Part shown: one piece after another, positions 55,891 to 64,000 of the stretch
Position numbering within the stretch: the first letter of the stretch is position 1
How the letters are laid out: every line of letters starts with the position of its first letter
Assembly: GCF_000274605.1 (NCBI RefSeq)
Contig: NZ_AKNV01000005.1
Coordinates: 1-64,000 of the forward strand
DNA from: Helicobacter pylori NQ4053
GTDB lineage: Bacteria; Campylobacterota; Campylobacteria; Campylobacterales; Helicobacteraceae
Length of the DNA: 64,000 bases
Direction: 5' to 3'
Notes under the pieces: generated by a model
Databases searched by the model: none
What the model saw: only the letters and a program-made list of their open reading frames with translations
What the model was told of the DNA's origin: nothing
Translations under genes and position numbers: made by a program

Positions 55891-56514
55891 TTAAAGCCAC
55901 TCTGCATTTTCTATAGCGTTCAAACGCTTTTCTAAACCCTCCATAAGAGAATAGTAAGCCTTATTAAGGGCTTTGATCAAAGCGTTATGATAGGATTTGT
56001 CTTCTTGGGAAAAAAGAGAGGGGTTATCGCCCAAACGATTAGCGTAATAAACAGGCACGCTGAAAGCGGTGGGGATTAAAAGGGTGTCAAACGGGCAAGC
56101 GGTTTGCGGGACGCATTCTAAAATCAAGCTCGCTTGAAGGTTTAAAAAATGCATGACGGATTTTGGGTCAGCGTTAGGCTCAATCGTCTTTTTAAGCCTT
56201 TCTTTAATGGCTTTTAAATCTTTAGGACTCTCTTCAAAAGAAAAAAAAACATTGCCTGAAACATTGAAAGTGAAAGCGCTTTTATCTTTTAAAAAATAAG
56301 CGATTTGCTGGGCGAGTGCTTTTTTAAATTCTTTTTGGTAAAAGGGCGGCACAAAATGGGCGTTAAAAAAGATTTTAGGGAGGGTTAAAGTGGAAGCGGT
56401 TTTTAAAGCGCTATTTTTGGGGTAATTTTTATATTTTAAATGCAGAGTCGTTTTGTTGAAAAACTGACACCCTAGTAAAATAAAAGCAACACCAACGCTT
56501 AAAACCCTTAGCAT
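55891..56514 (-). CDS. Putative lipoprotein
   Basis: 207 residues. Signal with lipobox: VAFILLGCQFFNK (Cys16). The mature part has no recognised family; it includes LPKIFFNAHFVPPFYQKEFK and SLMEGLEKRLNAIENAEWL. Starts seven bases inside the end of msbA and runs into the Mrr-like gene. HP1081-like. Probably inner-face outer membrane anchored (inference). Confidence 0.7.
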   Translation of the reverse strand: MLRVLSVGVAFILLGCQFFNKTTLHLKYKNYPKNSALKTASTLTLPKIFFNAHFVPPFYQKEFKKALAQQIAYFLKDKSAFTFNVSGNVFFSFEESPKDLKAIKERLKKTIEPNADPKSVMHFLNLQASLILECVPQTACPFDTLLIPTAFSVPVYYANRLGDNPSLFSQEDKSYHNALIKALNKAYYSLMEGLEKRLNAIENAEWL

Positions 56515-58163
56515 TCTGTCAAACGCCCATGCTCTAATTTCACATGCTTAGTGGCTAATTTAAGCGTGCTTGGGTTGTGCGAGATGAGAATGATCAAGCG
56601 GTTTTGTTTTAATTCTAAAATGCTTTGTTTGACGCTCTCTTCTGTGTGATTGTCTAAAGCGGAAGTGGCTTCATCAAAGATTAAAACTTGAGCGTCTTTA
56701 TACAAGGCTCTTGCAATGGCGATCCTTTGGCGTTGGCCGCCGCTAAGGTTAGCGCCAAATTCATCTAAAACGCTCTCTATCCCATGAGGCATTCTTTCCA
56801 CAAAATCTAAAGCTTGAGCTTTTTTCAGGCATTCTTTGATTTTTGCCTCATCAATTTCTAAACCATACGCCACATTTTCAGCCACGCTCCCATTAAAAAT
56901 AAACACCCTTTGAGTGACAACGCTAATCTTTTCTCTTAAGGATTTTTGAGTGATGCTCTCTATTTTTTGATCATTGATGAAAATTTCGCCCCTACTTGGC
57001 TCATAAAGGCGTAAGATCAGATTCACTAACGAGCTTTTACCGCTCCCGCTTTCGCCCTTTAAAGCGATGATTTCATTTTGTTGGAATTTCAAACTAATAT
57101 CGCTTAAAACATAACGCTCTTGATTGTCTAGCGTATAAGCGAGCCATACTTTTTTAAATTCTATGGTGTGTATAGCGTTATTTAGCGTCAATTCCCCATC
57201 AACAATAGCCGGCTCTCTTTCTAAAATCTCATGGATCCTGTCGCTAGCGACTAAGGCTTCTTGAAAATTAGAAACGATCCTAGTCAAGCGTTTAATCGGC
57301 GTATAGAGCATAAAAAGGGCCGTGATGAAAGAAAAAAACGCCCCCACGCTAATATGGCCTCTAATCACTTCATTCCCCCCTAAATAAATCACTAACGCTA
57401 TCGCAATCGAGCCTAAAAACTCCATTAAAGGCGAAGAAATTTCAGCCACGGCGATGTTTTTGATACCGATTTTAAAAAACGCTTCATTTTCTTTCACAAA
57501 AGCCTTATGCTCTAACTTTTCGCCATTAGAGATTTTAATCGCTTCCACGTTGTTAAAGACTTCACTCAAACGAGCGGTGATTTTGGCGTTACTCTCTTGA
57601 TGGGATTTAGCGAGTTTTTTAACCTTACGAATGATTTTACTGATAGGAATAGCAGCTAGCGGCATGATGACTAGCCCCACTAACGCTAATTTAGGGCTTT
57701 GATAGATCACCACCCCCACTAACCCAACAATCGTTAATCCTTCTCTTAGGCTCTCTGAAAGGTAATTGGACAAACTCGCTCTAATCAAACCTATATCATT
57801 GGTGATCCTTGCGATCAATTCGCCCTTTTTCGTTCTGTTAAAAAAATCCATTTCCATTTTGAGAAGGCTTTCTAGCATGGTGTTGCGTATTTTTTTGACA
57901 ATATCAAGCCCGATAAAGTTAGTGAAATAAGTGCCTAAATACATGCCCCCACTCTTGCCCAAATACGCCAAAATCACTAAAAAAGGCAGGATTTTGAGCA
58001 TGTGAGTGTCTTTATTGATAAAAATTTCATCTAAAGTGGGCTTGACTAAATAAGTCCCCCAAGCCGTGCTTAAAGCCACCACTAAAGAAGAAAATAAAAC
58101 CACTATAAAACTTTTATAATGCTCTTTAAGGTATTTAGAATAACGCTTGAAAAAGAGTTTCAA
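56508..58163 (-). CDS. msbA: Lipid A-core flippase MsbA-type ABC exporter
   Basis: 551 residues: six membrane helices (to about 300) then an ATPase domain: GESGSGKSSLVNLILRLYEP (Walker A, about 357), NLSGGQRQRIAIARALYKDA (signature), QVLIFDEATSALDNHTEES (Walker B) and LIILISHNPSTL (His). Homodimeric exporter; in H. pylori MsbA moves lipid A-core. Minus-strand -10 TATAAT at 58195-58200. Confidence 0.9.
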   Translation of the reverse strand: MKLFFKRYSKYLKEHYKSFIVVLFSSLVVALSTAWGTYLVKPTLDEIFINKDTHMLKILPFLVILAYLGKSGGMYLGTYFTNFIGLDIVKKIRNTMLESLLKMEMDFFNRTKKGELIARITNDIGLIRASLSNYLSESLREGLTIVGLVGVVIYQSPKLALVGLVIMPLAAIPISKIIRKVKKLAKSHQESNAKITARLSEVFNNVEAIKISNGEKLEHKAFVKENEAFFKIGIKNIAVAEISSPLMEFLGSIAIALVIYLGGNEVIRGHISVGAFFSFITALFMLYTPIKRLTRIVSNFQEALVASDRIHEILEREPAIVDGELTLNNAIHTIEFKKVWLAYTLDNQERYVLSDISLKFQQNEIIALKGESGSGKSSLVNLILRLYEPSRGEIFINDQKIESITQKSLREKISVVTQRVFIFNGSVAENVAYGLEIDEAKIKECLKKAQALDFVERMPHGIESVLDEFGANLSGGQRQRIAIARALYKDAQVLIFDEATSALDNHTEESVKQSILELKQNRLIILISHNPSTLKLATKHVKLEHGRLTEC

Positions 58164-58253
58164 ATGCTTAACCTTTAGATTTGATTGAACTCTTATTATA
58201 GTGTTTTTATTAAGGGATTTTTAACGCTTTAATAAACAGCTTAAAGCGATTGG

Positions 58254-59693
58254 TTAGAATTTAGCGCTAAGGGTTGTCATCAAATGGCTTCTGTCTGAAT
58301 AAAGTGCTTTAGAGCCGGGCGTGGGCCTGTAACTCCCCACCGTAAAGCCTGAATGCGTCATCACGCCAAAGTATTCTAATTTCACGCTCGCTGTCAAACT
58401 CTTACTGATTTTATAGCCCACATTAACAGCCGCGCTCGCTTCATTGGCTAAAGCGCCGCTAGTCCAACGCCATAAAGTCCCCCACAGCCATTTTTTATGC
58501 ACGCCCCCACCAAAAACCCAACCAGAGACGGCATCAGCGGTTACCACATGGCTTAAGGCTTGCCCTATATCATAAACGCTATTAGTCCAAAAATCAATGC
58601 CTAAAGGGTTTCCTGTCGTGCCTATGTAAGCGTTTGCGTTTTTCCACACTTTATAAAACGCTCCCCCGAAATTAAATTCATTGTAATCAAATCGTTGCCT
58701 AATGAGCAAGCTTTGCCCGGCAGTGCCAGCCTTTATAGCGTAACGATAAGTATCCCTTCTTAAGGGGGCATGGACAGGGAGCAAAATATAAGCTTTTGTT
58801 TCGGATCTAAATCCCACGCCATCAAAATTAGGGTTACTATCATAGCCTACAACCACCCCAGGGCTGTAATAAGTCCCGGGCGAAAATTGGAAAAAAGGGC
58901 TGACGCTAACCCCTTTCCTTTCATAAGTGTAATCCACTAAATGGATACCATAATTTAGAGTGCGCCCGTTTTTAATCACGGTTCTTGGAGAATAAAAATC
59001 ATAAATCCACTCCCCATAAGCGAACGCCCTACCCCATGAGCTAAACCACCATAATTTATGGCTCCCCTCATTTTTATCCTTGATTTTAGCGCTGATTTCA
59101 AAGCCTTGCGTGTAAGAGCTCATATAAGGAGCACTGGATTGATAACGCCCCCCTTTAGCCGCAAATATATCCTTATAGCGGTATTCTAAAAAAGCGTTAT
59201 TCATCAAGTAATTACGGCGGATTTTATTAGCCCTAGCGTTCCCACATGCTATAGAATCAATCACCTTGCCATCAGAGCCAAGCGCGCACTCATGGATACT
59301 CGTGCCATCAAGCAAGGCCCTTTTACCCCCTAAATAGCCATCCCAATAACCGATGTAATTATAAATAACCGATCCGCCCTGATTGAATTTCGTGCTGTCA
59401 TAAGCGATCCCACCGATTGTGCCGCCGAATTTTCCCTCTAAAACATGCCCTTGATCTTTAAGGCTTTTGGATAAAAAATCCGCATAAATATTGCCCTGAC
59501 CCACAGCGGTTACAAAAGTCTCTGTAGGATAAATCCCCCTAGCTATGTCAATCTTTTTCTTATTAAAGCCAACTTTAGAAAAGGACTCCGCTAAAACTTC
59601 AATTTTATAATCAAACGCTTGCAAAGAAGCGCTCAAACTTAAAACATATAACCCACAAAAAACTTGATTCTTTAAAGGTGCACTATTTTTCAT
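58254..59693 (-). CDS. hofB: Outer membrane protein HofB
   Basis: 479 residues from MKNSAPLKNQ, chosen because AAAGGG lies five bases upstream; a form seven residues longer is possible. Signal peptide ends SLQAFDYK. Barrel of the Hof family: YKIEVLAESFSKVGFNKKKI, GNIYADFLSKSLKDQGH, KGGRYQSSAPYMSSYTQGFE, with a C-terminal TTLSAKF. OprD-like porin fold inferred. HP1083. Confidence 0.85.
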   Translation of the reverse strand: MKNSAPLKNQVFCGLYVLSLSASLQAFDYKIEVLAESFSKVGFNKKKIDIARGIYPTETFVTAVGQGNIYADFLSKSLKDQGHVLEGKFGGTIGGIAYDSTKFNQGGSVIYNYIGYWDGYLGGKRALLDGTSIHECALGSDGKVIDSIACGNARANKIRRNYLMNNAFLEYRYKDIFAAKGGRYQSSAPYMSSYTQGFEISAKIKDKNEGSHKLWWFSSWGRAFAYGEWIYDFYSPRTVIKNGRTLNYGIHLVDYTYERKGVSVSPFFQFSPGTYYSPGVVVGYDSNPNFDGVGFRSETKAYILLPVHAPLRRDTYRYAIKAGTAGQSLLIRQRFDYNEFNFGGAFYKVWKNANAYIGTTGNPLGIDFWTNSVYDIGQALSHVVTADAVSGWVFGGGVHKKWLWGTLWRWTSGALANEASAAVNVGYKISKSLTASVKLEYFGVMTHSGFTVGSYRPTPGSKALYSDRSHLMTTLSAKF

Positions 59694-59972
59694 TTTTTCC
59701 CTTTTAATAGCCAATACATCTTAAAGACTATACAATTCTTAACTGATCTAAAAAACAAAAAAGCATAATCAAGCTATTTATTTACTTTTAATTAACTCAA
59801 CTATTTTAAATTATAACGAAATTTTTTTAGTTTCATACTAAAATGAGATGAAGTAAATCAAAATCTAATTAAAGTGGGATTTTTGCACCGTTTTATAACC
59901 AAACCCATTTTTAATACAAAAGTTCTCATATTGATTGTAAAAAATGCCAAAAAGCATTTTTAAGTTTGACAA

Positions 59973-60896
59973 TCAATCTAATAGCAAAAACTCCAACACT
60001 GCCATGCGCATTGCCACGCCATTTTTGACTTGCTCTAAGACTTTAGATCGCTTGTCTTCTAACACCGCGCTTTCTATATCAATATCCCTATGCACCGGGC
60101 CTGGGTGTAAAATAATCACCTCTTTATTTTTAGCATGAGCTTCTAGGCGTTGTTGGGTGATGCAATAAGCGTTGCCATAATCTTTCAAGCTCGCAAAAAT
60201 GGGCGCATTGTGCCGTTCGGTTTGGGTTCTCAAACTCATTAAGATGTCAGCAAATGCTATCGCTTCTTCAATGTTGTGCGTCGTTCTTAAAGGAGTGCTA
60301 GGGAGCATGGAGCTTGGAGCGCACAGCATGATCTCAAGCCCTAGCCTTTGGAGCAATTTAATGTTACTATTAGCCACTCTGGAATTTTTCACATCGCCTA
60401 TGAAAGCGATTTTCTTCCCTTTTAAATTTTCTAAACCGCCAAAATGCTGATAAAGGGTGAGCAAGTCTAATAACGCTTGGGTAGGATGAGCACTTGTGCC
60501 GCTCCCGGCATTAATCAAGGGGCATTGTGAAAATTCAGCTAATTTAAAAGGCGCGCTTGAAAAAGCATGCCGTGTGATGATAGCGTCAGGCTGCATGGCA
60601 TGGATATTTTTGAAAGTGTCTATCAAAGTTTCACCCTTTGAAGTGGAGCTTGTTTGCATGTTTAATTTCACTATTTTTGCCCCCAACCTTAGGCTTGCGA
60701 TTTCAAAACTAGACACCGTTCTGGTGGAATTTTCAAAAAATAACGCCACGATGATTTTATTGTGCATTTTTTCTTTTGTCTCTAAAGATACAGCGTTAAA
60801 ATCGTTCGCATAAACGCTCGCTTTGTTCAATAAAAGCTTGATTTCATCTAGGCTTAAATCGCTGGTTTGGAGCAAGTGTCGGCATTTTTTTGGCAT
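59973..60896 (-). CDS. pyrB: Aspartate carbamoyltransferase catalytic chain
   Basis: 307 residues. Motifs: [20 protein letters not shown] (carbamoyl phosphate site), [63 protein letters not shown] and [12 protein letters not shown]. Second step of pyrimidine synthesis. No pyrI nearby. The 258 bases after hofB (59715-59972) hold a TTGATTGTAAAAAATGC block (59931-59948) like the 3' end of the 51-bp repeat, then a GCATTTTT/AAAAAGC hairpin acting as pyrB terminator. Confidence 0.95.
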   Translation of the reverse strand: MPKKCRHLLQTSDLSLDEIKLLLNKASVYANDFNAVSLETKEKMHNKIIVALFFENSTRTVSSFEIASLRLGAKIVKLNMQTSSTSKGETLIDTFKNIHAMQPDAIITRHAFSSAPFKLAEFSQCPLINAGSGTSAHPTQALLDLLTLYQHFGGLENLKGKKIAFIGDVKNSRVANSNIKLLQRLGLEIMLCAPSSMLPSTPLRTTHNIEEAIAFADILMSLRTQTERHNAPIFASLKDYGNAYCITQQRLEAHAKNKEVIILHPGPVHRDIDIESAVLEDKRSKVLEQVKNGVAMRMAVLEFLLLD

Positions 60897-60912
60897 AAAA
60901 CCCCCTTTTAGT

Positions 60913-60918
60913 TATAAT
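60913..60918 (+). promoter_or_regulatory. -10 box of the lipoprotein-tlyA-ribF operon
   Basis: TATAAT in TTTAGTTATAATATAGG, about 50 bases before the lipoprotein start. Confidence 0.5.
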
Positions 60919-60968
60919 ATAGGTTTTATTTTAGCTAAAAATGGCATGGGTTTTAGCAAGGAATGAGC

Positions 60969-61478
60969 TTGAAAAATCTCTCAACACTTCTGGTGTTTTT
61001 ATTCTTTTGTTTGGGGTGTGTGAGCAATTTCAATGAAGACACCTACACGCTAGACTTAGTTTTAGAAAAAAAGATCCAAGCCAGCAGGAAAGGCGAAATC
61101 ACCAAAGATAATGTGCCTATCATCACGGCTATCGCTACGCATTTAAACGATGTGGATAGCGGCACTTACTATGATCATGAGTATTTTTTAGTGGAGATTT
61201 TCACGCAAAATAACGATTGGATAGATGATGGCTATATTTCTTATGAACTTTTTGGCACAAAACCTATAGGCTCAGAGCCTTTATGGGTGCGAGAAATCAC
61301 AAAAGATGAATTTGATGGCATTTTAGAAACCACGAATCGGTGGAGTCGAGCTTTTTTACTCGCTTTTGACAAATTGGATTATTTAGCGGTGCAAGAAGCC
61401 AAACTAGAGCTTGATGCCTATAGTTTAGGCAAGATTGTTTTTAATTTCGCTTATCAAGTCCCCCTACCTCAATTTTAA
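60969..61478 (+). CDS. Putative lipoprotein upstream of tlyA
   Basis: About 169 residues from a TTG at 60969 (MKNLSTLLVFLFFCLGC); the ATG at 60963 is only one base from AAGGA and less well spaced, so the TTG is preferred. Lipobox FCLGCVSN. Mature region: DSGTYYDHEYFLVEIFTQNN, FGTKPIGSEPLWVREITKDE. No family recognised. Stop overlaps tlyA by one base. HP1085-like. Confidence 0.75.
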   Translation: MKNLSTLLVFLFFCLGCVSNFNEDTYTLDLVLEKKIQASRKGEITKDNVPIITAIATHLNDVDSGTYYDHEYFLVEIFTQNNDWIDDGYISYELFGTKPIGSEPLWVREITKDEFDGILETTNRWSRAFLLAFDKLDYLAVQEAKLELDAYSLGKIVFNFAYQVPLPQF

Positions 61479-62185
61479 TGCGCCTAGATTACGCCTTATT
61501 CAACCAGCATTTAGCAAATAGCAGAGAAAAAGCTAAAGCGTTGGTTTTAAAAAATCAGGTTTTAGTCAATAAAATGGTGGTTTCTAAACCCTCTTTTATC
61601 GTTAAAGAGGGTGATCAAATTGAATTAGTCGCTACCAATCTATTCGTTAGCAGGGCTGGGGAAAAATTAGGGGCTTTTTTAGAAACCCATTTCGTGGATT
61701 TTAAGGGAAAGGTGGTTTTAGATGTGGGAGCGAGCAAGGGGGGCTTTAGTCAAGTGGCTCTTTTAAAAGGGGCTAAAAAGGTGCTTTGCGTGGATGTGGG
61801 GAAAATGCAATTAGATGAAAGTTTGAAAAACGACCAGCGCATAGAATGTTATGAAGAATGCGATATTAGAGGGTTTAAAACGCCAGAAACAATTGATTTA
61901 GTGCTTTGTGATGTGAGTTTTATTTCTTTATATTGTATTTTAGAAGCGATTTTGCCTTTAAGCGATGAATTTTTGGCGCTTTTCAAACCGCAATTTGAAG
62001 TGGGCAGGGCCGCAAAACGCAATAAAAAGGGGGTGGTGATGAATAAAGAAGCCATTTTGAACGCTTTAGAAAACTTTAAAAACCATTTAAAAACAAAGAA
62101 TTTTCAAATCTTAAAGATCCAAGAAAGCTTAGTGAAAGGGAAAAACGGGAATGTTGAATTTTTTATCCATTTCAAGCGAGCCTAA
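61478..62185 (+). CDS. tlyA: TlyA family rRNA methyltransferase/hemolysin
   Basis: 235 residues: N-terminal S4 RNA-binding domain (RLDYALFNQHLANSREKAKA), then a FtsJ-like methyltransferase domain: DVGASKGGFSQVALLKGAKK (SAM site, about 76-95), ALFKPQFEVGRAA. In mycobacteria it 2'-O-methylates rRNA; in H. pylori it was linked to hemolysis and colonisation. Overlaps ribF by 35 bases. Confidence 0.9.
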   Translation: MRLDYALFNQHLANSREKAKALVLKNQVLVNKMVVSKPSFIVKEGDQIELVATNLFVSRAGEKLGAFLETHFVDFKGKVVLDVGASKGGFSQVALLKGAKKVLCVDVGKMQLDESLKNDQRIECYEECDIRGFKTPETIDLVLCDVSFISLYCILEAILPLSDEFLALFKPQFEVGRAAKRNKKGVVMNKEAILNALENFKNHLKTKNFQILKIQESLVKGKNGNVEFFIHFKRA

Positions 62186-62993
62186 AATTAAAAGCCTAGC
62201 TATCGGTAAATTTGACGGCTTGCATTTAGGGCATCAAGCCCTTTTTAAGGAATTAAAAGATCCTAAAGCCCTTTTAATCATAGAAAAAAAACATTACACT
62301 AAAGGCTATTTAACCCCCTTAAAATACCGCGCCAAACTCGTTAAGATGCCTTTATTTTTTGTGTATTTAGAAGAGATTTCACAATTAAATGCTTTAGAAT
62401 TTTTAGAGCTTTTAAAAAAGAAATTCCCTAACTTAGAACGCCTGGTGGTGGGCTATGATTTCAGGTTTGGGCATGAGAGGCAAAATGACGCTTTATTTTT
62501 AAAAGAGCGTTTTGAAAAAACCATTATTGTGCCTGAAGTGAAAGTCCAAAATATTAGCGTGCATTCTAAGATGATCAAACTAGCCCTAAGTCATGGCGAC
62601 TTATCTTTGGCTAACAAGCTCTTAGGCCGATATTATGAAGTGTGCGGGGAAGTCATTAGCGATCAAGGATTAGGGCATAAAGAATTAGTGCCTACTTTAA
62701 ATATCAAAACTAAAGATTTTATCCTCCCTAGCTTTGGGGTGTATGCGAGTTTAGTGGAAATAAAAGATCCAATTTATCAAAAAAGCGTGAGTTTTATAGG
62801 CAATCGCTTAAGCACGGATCAACATTTCGCCATAGAATGCCATGTTCTTGATACTATCATAGAAAACCCGCCCAAAGAAATCGCTTTGCGTTGGGTTCAA
62901 AAAATACGAGACAACATGCGTTTTTCTTCGTTAAAAGAGCTTAAAAATCAGATCCAACAAGACATCTTAATGGCCAAAGAGATTTTGAGATAA
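62151..62993 (+). CDS. ribF: Riboflavin kinase/FAD synthetase
   Basis: 280 residues. N-terminal nucleotidyltransferase: AIGKFDGLHLGHQALFKELK, VVGYDFRFGHERQNDALFLK, NISVHSKMIKLALSHGDL. C-terminal kinase domain: KELVPTLNIKTKDFILPSFG VYASLVEI region. It makes FMN and FAD. The C-terminal part is somewhat short relative to longer homologues. Start lies inside tlyA. Confidence 0.88.
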   Translation: MLNFLSISSEPKIKSLAIGKFDGLHLGHQALFKELKDPKALLIIEKKHYTKGYLTPLKYRAKLVKMPLFFVYLEEISQLNALEFLELLKKKFPNLERLVVGYDFRFGHERQNDALFLKERFEKTIIVPEVKVQNISVHSKMIKLALSHGDLSLANKLLGRYYEVCGEVISDQGLGHKELVPTLNIKTKDFILPSFGVYASLVEIKDPIYQKSVSFIGNRLSTDQHFAIECHVLDTIIENPPKEIALRWVQKIRDNMRFSSLKELKNQIQQDILMAKEILR

Positions 62994-63039
62994 TTTGTGT
63001 TAAAATGGCTTTTAAAAACCTTAAAAATGGAAAAATTTG

Positions 63040-64000
63040 ATGCGATTGAGTAACGCTGACTTAGAACGATTAAAAAGCATGGCGAACACGCTTCGCTTTT
63101 TGTGTGCGGATATGATAGATAAGGCTAATAGCGGGCATCCGGGCGTGTGCTTGGGGCTAGCCGATGTGATGGTGGTTTTAAGCTTGCACCTAAACCTAAA
63201 CCCTACTAACCCTAAATGGCTCAATAGGGACAGGCTGGTTTTTAGCGGAGGGCATGCGAGCGCGTTAGCGTATAGTTTGTTGCATTTGTGGGGCTTTGAT
63301 TTGAGCTTAGAAGATTTAAAGCGTTTCAGGCAATTACACTCTAAAACCCCAGGACACCCCGAATTGCACCACACCGAAGGCATTGAGATCACGACAGGCC
63401 CTTTGGGGCAAGGTTTTGCTAACGCTGTGGGTTTTAGCATGGCGAGTCAATACGCTCAAACCCTTTTGGATAAAGAAGTGATTACTCATAAAGTCTATTG
63501 CTTGTGTGGGGATGGGGATTTGCAAGAAGGCATTAGTTATGAGAGTGCTTCTTTAGCCGGACACCTTCGCCTTGATAATCTCATTGTGATTTATGACAGC
63601 AACCAAATCAGCATTGAAGGCGCTATTAATATTAGTTTTAGCGAACAGGTTAAAGCACGTTTTTTAGCGCAAAATTGGGAAGTGCTAGAATGCGATGGGC
63701 ATGACTATCAAGCAATTCACAATGCTTTAGAAGAAGCCAAAAAATCCACCAAACCCACGCTTTTAATCGCTCATACGATTATTGGTAAGGGGGCTATTGG
63801 TTTAGAGGGGAGTGAAAAAACGCATGGCTCGCCTTTAAATAAAGAAGTGTTAAAACAATCCAAAGAAAACGCTCAAATCAACCCTGATGAAAGCTTTATC
63901 ATTGGCCCAAAAAACAAAATGCATTTTGAAGAAGTGAAAGTTAGGGGCGTTAGCTTAGAAGCCTTATGGGAAAAGTCCTTAAGCCCTAAAACAAAAGAAA
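63040..64000 (+). CDS. tkt: Transketolase, 5' part (runs off the window)
   Basis: 320 codons open to the window end. MRLSNADLERLKSMANTLRF; thiamine-binding and substrate residues DKANSGHPGVCLGLADVMVV, FSGGHASALAYSLLHLWGF, ITTGPLGQGFANAVGFSMAS, CGDGDLQEGISYESASLAGH (Mg/ThDP GDG motif) and DSNQISIEG. Links glycolysis and the pentose phosphate pathway. About half of the usual 640 residues is seen. Confidence 0.95.
   Translation, partial: MRLSNADLERLKSMANTLRFLCADMIDKANSGHPGVCLGLADVMVVLSLHLNLNPTNPKWLNRDRLVFSGGHASALAYSLLHLWGFDLSLEDLKRFRQLHSKTPGHPELHHTEGIEITTGPLGQGFANAVGFSMASQYAQTLLDKEVITHKVYCLCGDGDLQEGISYESASLAGHLRLDNLIVIYDSNQISIEGAINISFSEQVKARFLAQNWEVLECDGHDYQAIHNALEEAKKSTKPTLLIAHTIIGKGAIGLEGSEKTHGSPLNKEVLKQSKENAQINPDESFIIGPKNKMHFEEVKVRGVSLEALWEKSLSPKTKE

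Overview
The window looks like chromosomal DNA of Helicobacter pylori (or a very close relative such as H. acinonychis). The bases are AT-rich, genes are tightly packed with many overlaps, and the sequences and order of cbpA-hspR-rarA, fur, fliY-fliM-fliA, flhG-flhF, hsrA (atypical OmpR-type regulator), the RepG small RNA, acsA, infB, lpxC, ruvB, tatBC, cheY, ftsH, pssA, copA-copP, csd4, nixA, msbA, hofB, pyrB, tlyA, ribF and tkt match, from memory, the HP1022-HP1088 stretch of strain 26695. Locus numbers quoted below are from memory, not from a search.

Layout. (1) 1-1500: a decayed mobile element, with an IS1595/ISXO2-type transposase broken by a deletion/frameshift and a TAG, and a convergent, twice-frameshifted passenger gene on the other strand. 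(2) 1.7-8.2 kb: a FEN/5'-nuclease-like protein, a Hof-like outer membrane protein, the HspR heat-shock operon with a HAIR-like operator, fur with an inverted repeat over its promoter, and two small accessory proteins. (3) 8.2-15.6 kb: one long leftward operon aroQ-pepQ-folK-flhF-flhG-(TM protein)-fliA-fliM-fliY, the regulatory core of the flagellum; flhA lies divergently after rpsO and an O-antigen ligase gene. (4) 19.6-23.6 kb: a DHH phosphoesterase, a loosely packed intergenic area with a tiny hydrophobic ORF and two copies of a 51-bp structured repeat, hsrA, the divergent RepG sRNA, and a membrane metallophosphoesterase. (5) 23.8-36.5 kb: acsA, then the leftward translation cluster thrB-ylxR-infB-rbfA-rimP, and lpxC-minC with envelope genes including three related outer membrane proteins in tandem. 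(6) 36.6-49.7 kb: rightward housekeeping genes (panB, ruvB, tatBC, queA, rsmG, tRNA-Ser, cheY, prmA, ftsH, pssA, copA, copP). (7) 49.8-58.2 kb: a gene remnant, csd4, a sigma-54-driven flagellar co-chaperone gene, nixA with a NikR box, then an AT-rich accessory block with an ABC-type ATPase translationally coupled to a TOPRIM protein and, upstream, a membrane-anchored Mrr-like nuclease. (8) 58.2-64 kb: hofB, pyrB, a lipoprotein, tlyA, ribF and the start of tkt.

Two normally intact genes, infB and copA, are each interrupted by an apparent single-base loss in a poly(A) run (A8 where A9 would be in frame; A7 where A8 would be in frame). As infB is essential, sequencing error, slippage or internal re-initiation must be considered before either is called a true mutation.

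The best candidate for an under-described system is the ATPase/TOPRIM pair at 53.3-55.2 kb, which has the architecture of OLD/Gabija/PARIS-type anti-phage modules but with a DUF3226-like TOPRIM partner. Other points of interest are the 51-bp hairpin repeat family, the ATT start candidate of the 5'-nuclease gene, and the tiny hydrophobic ORF at 21055-21111.
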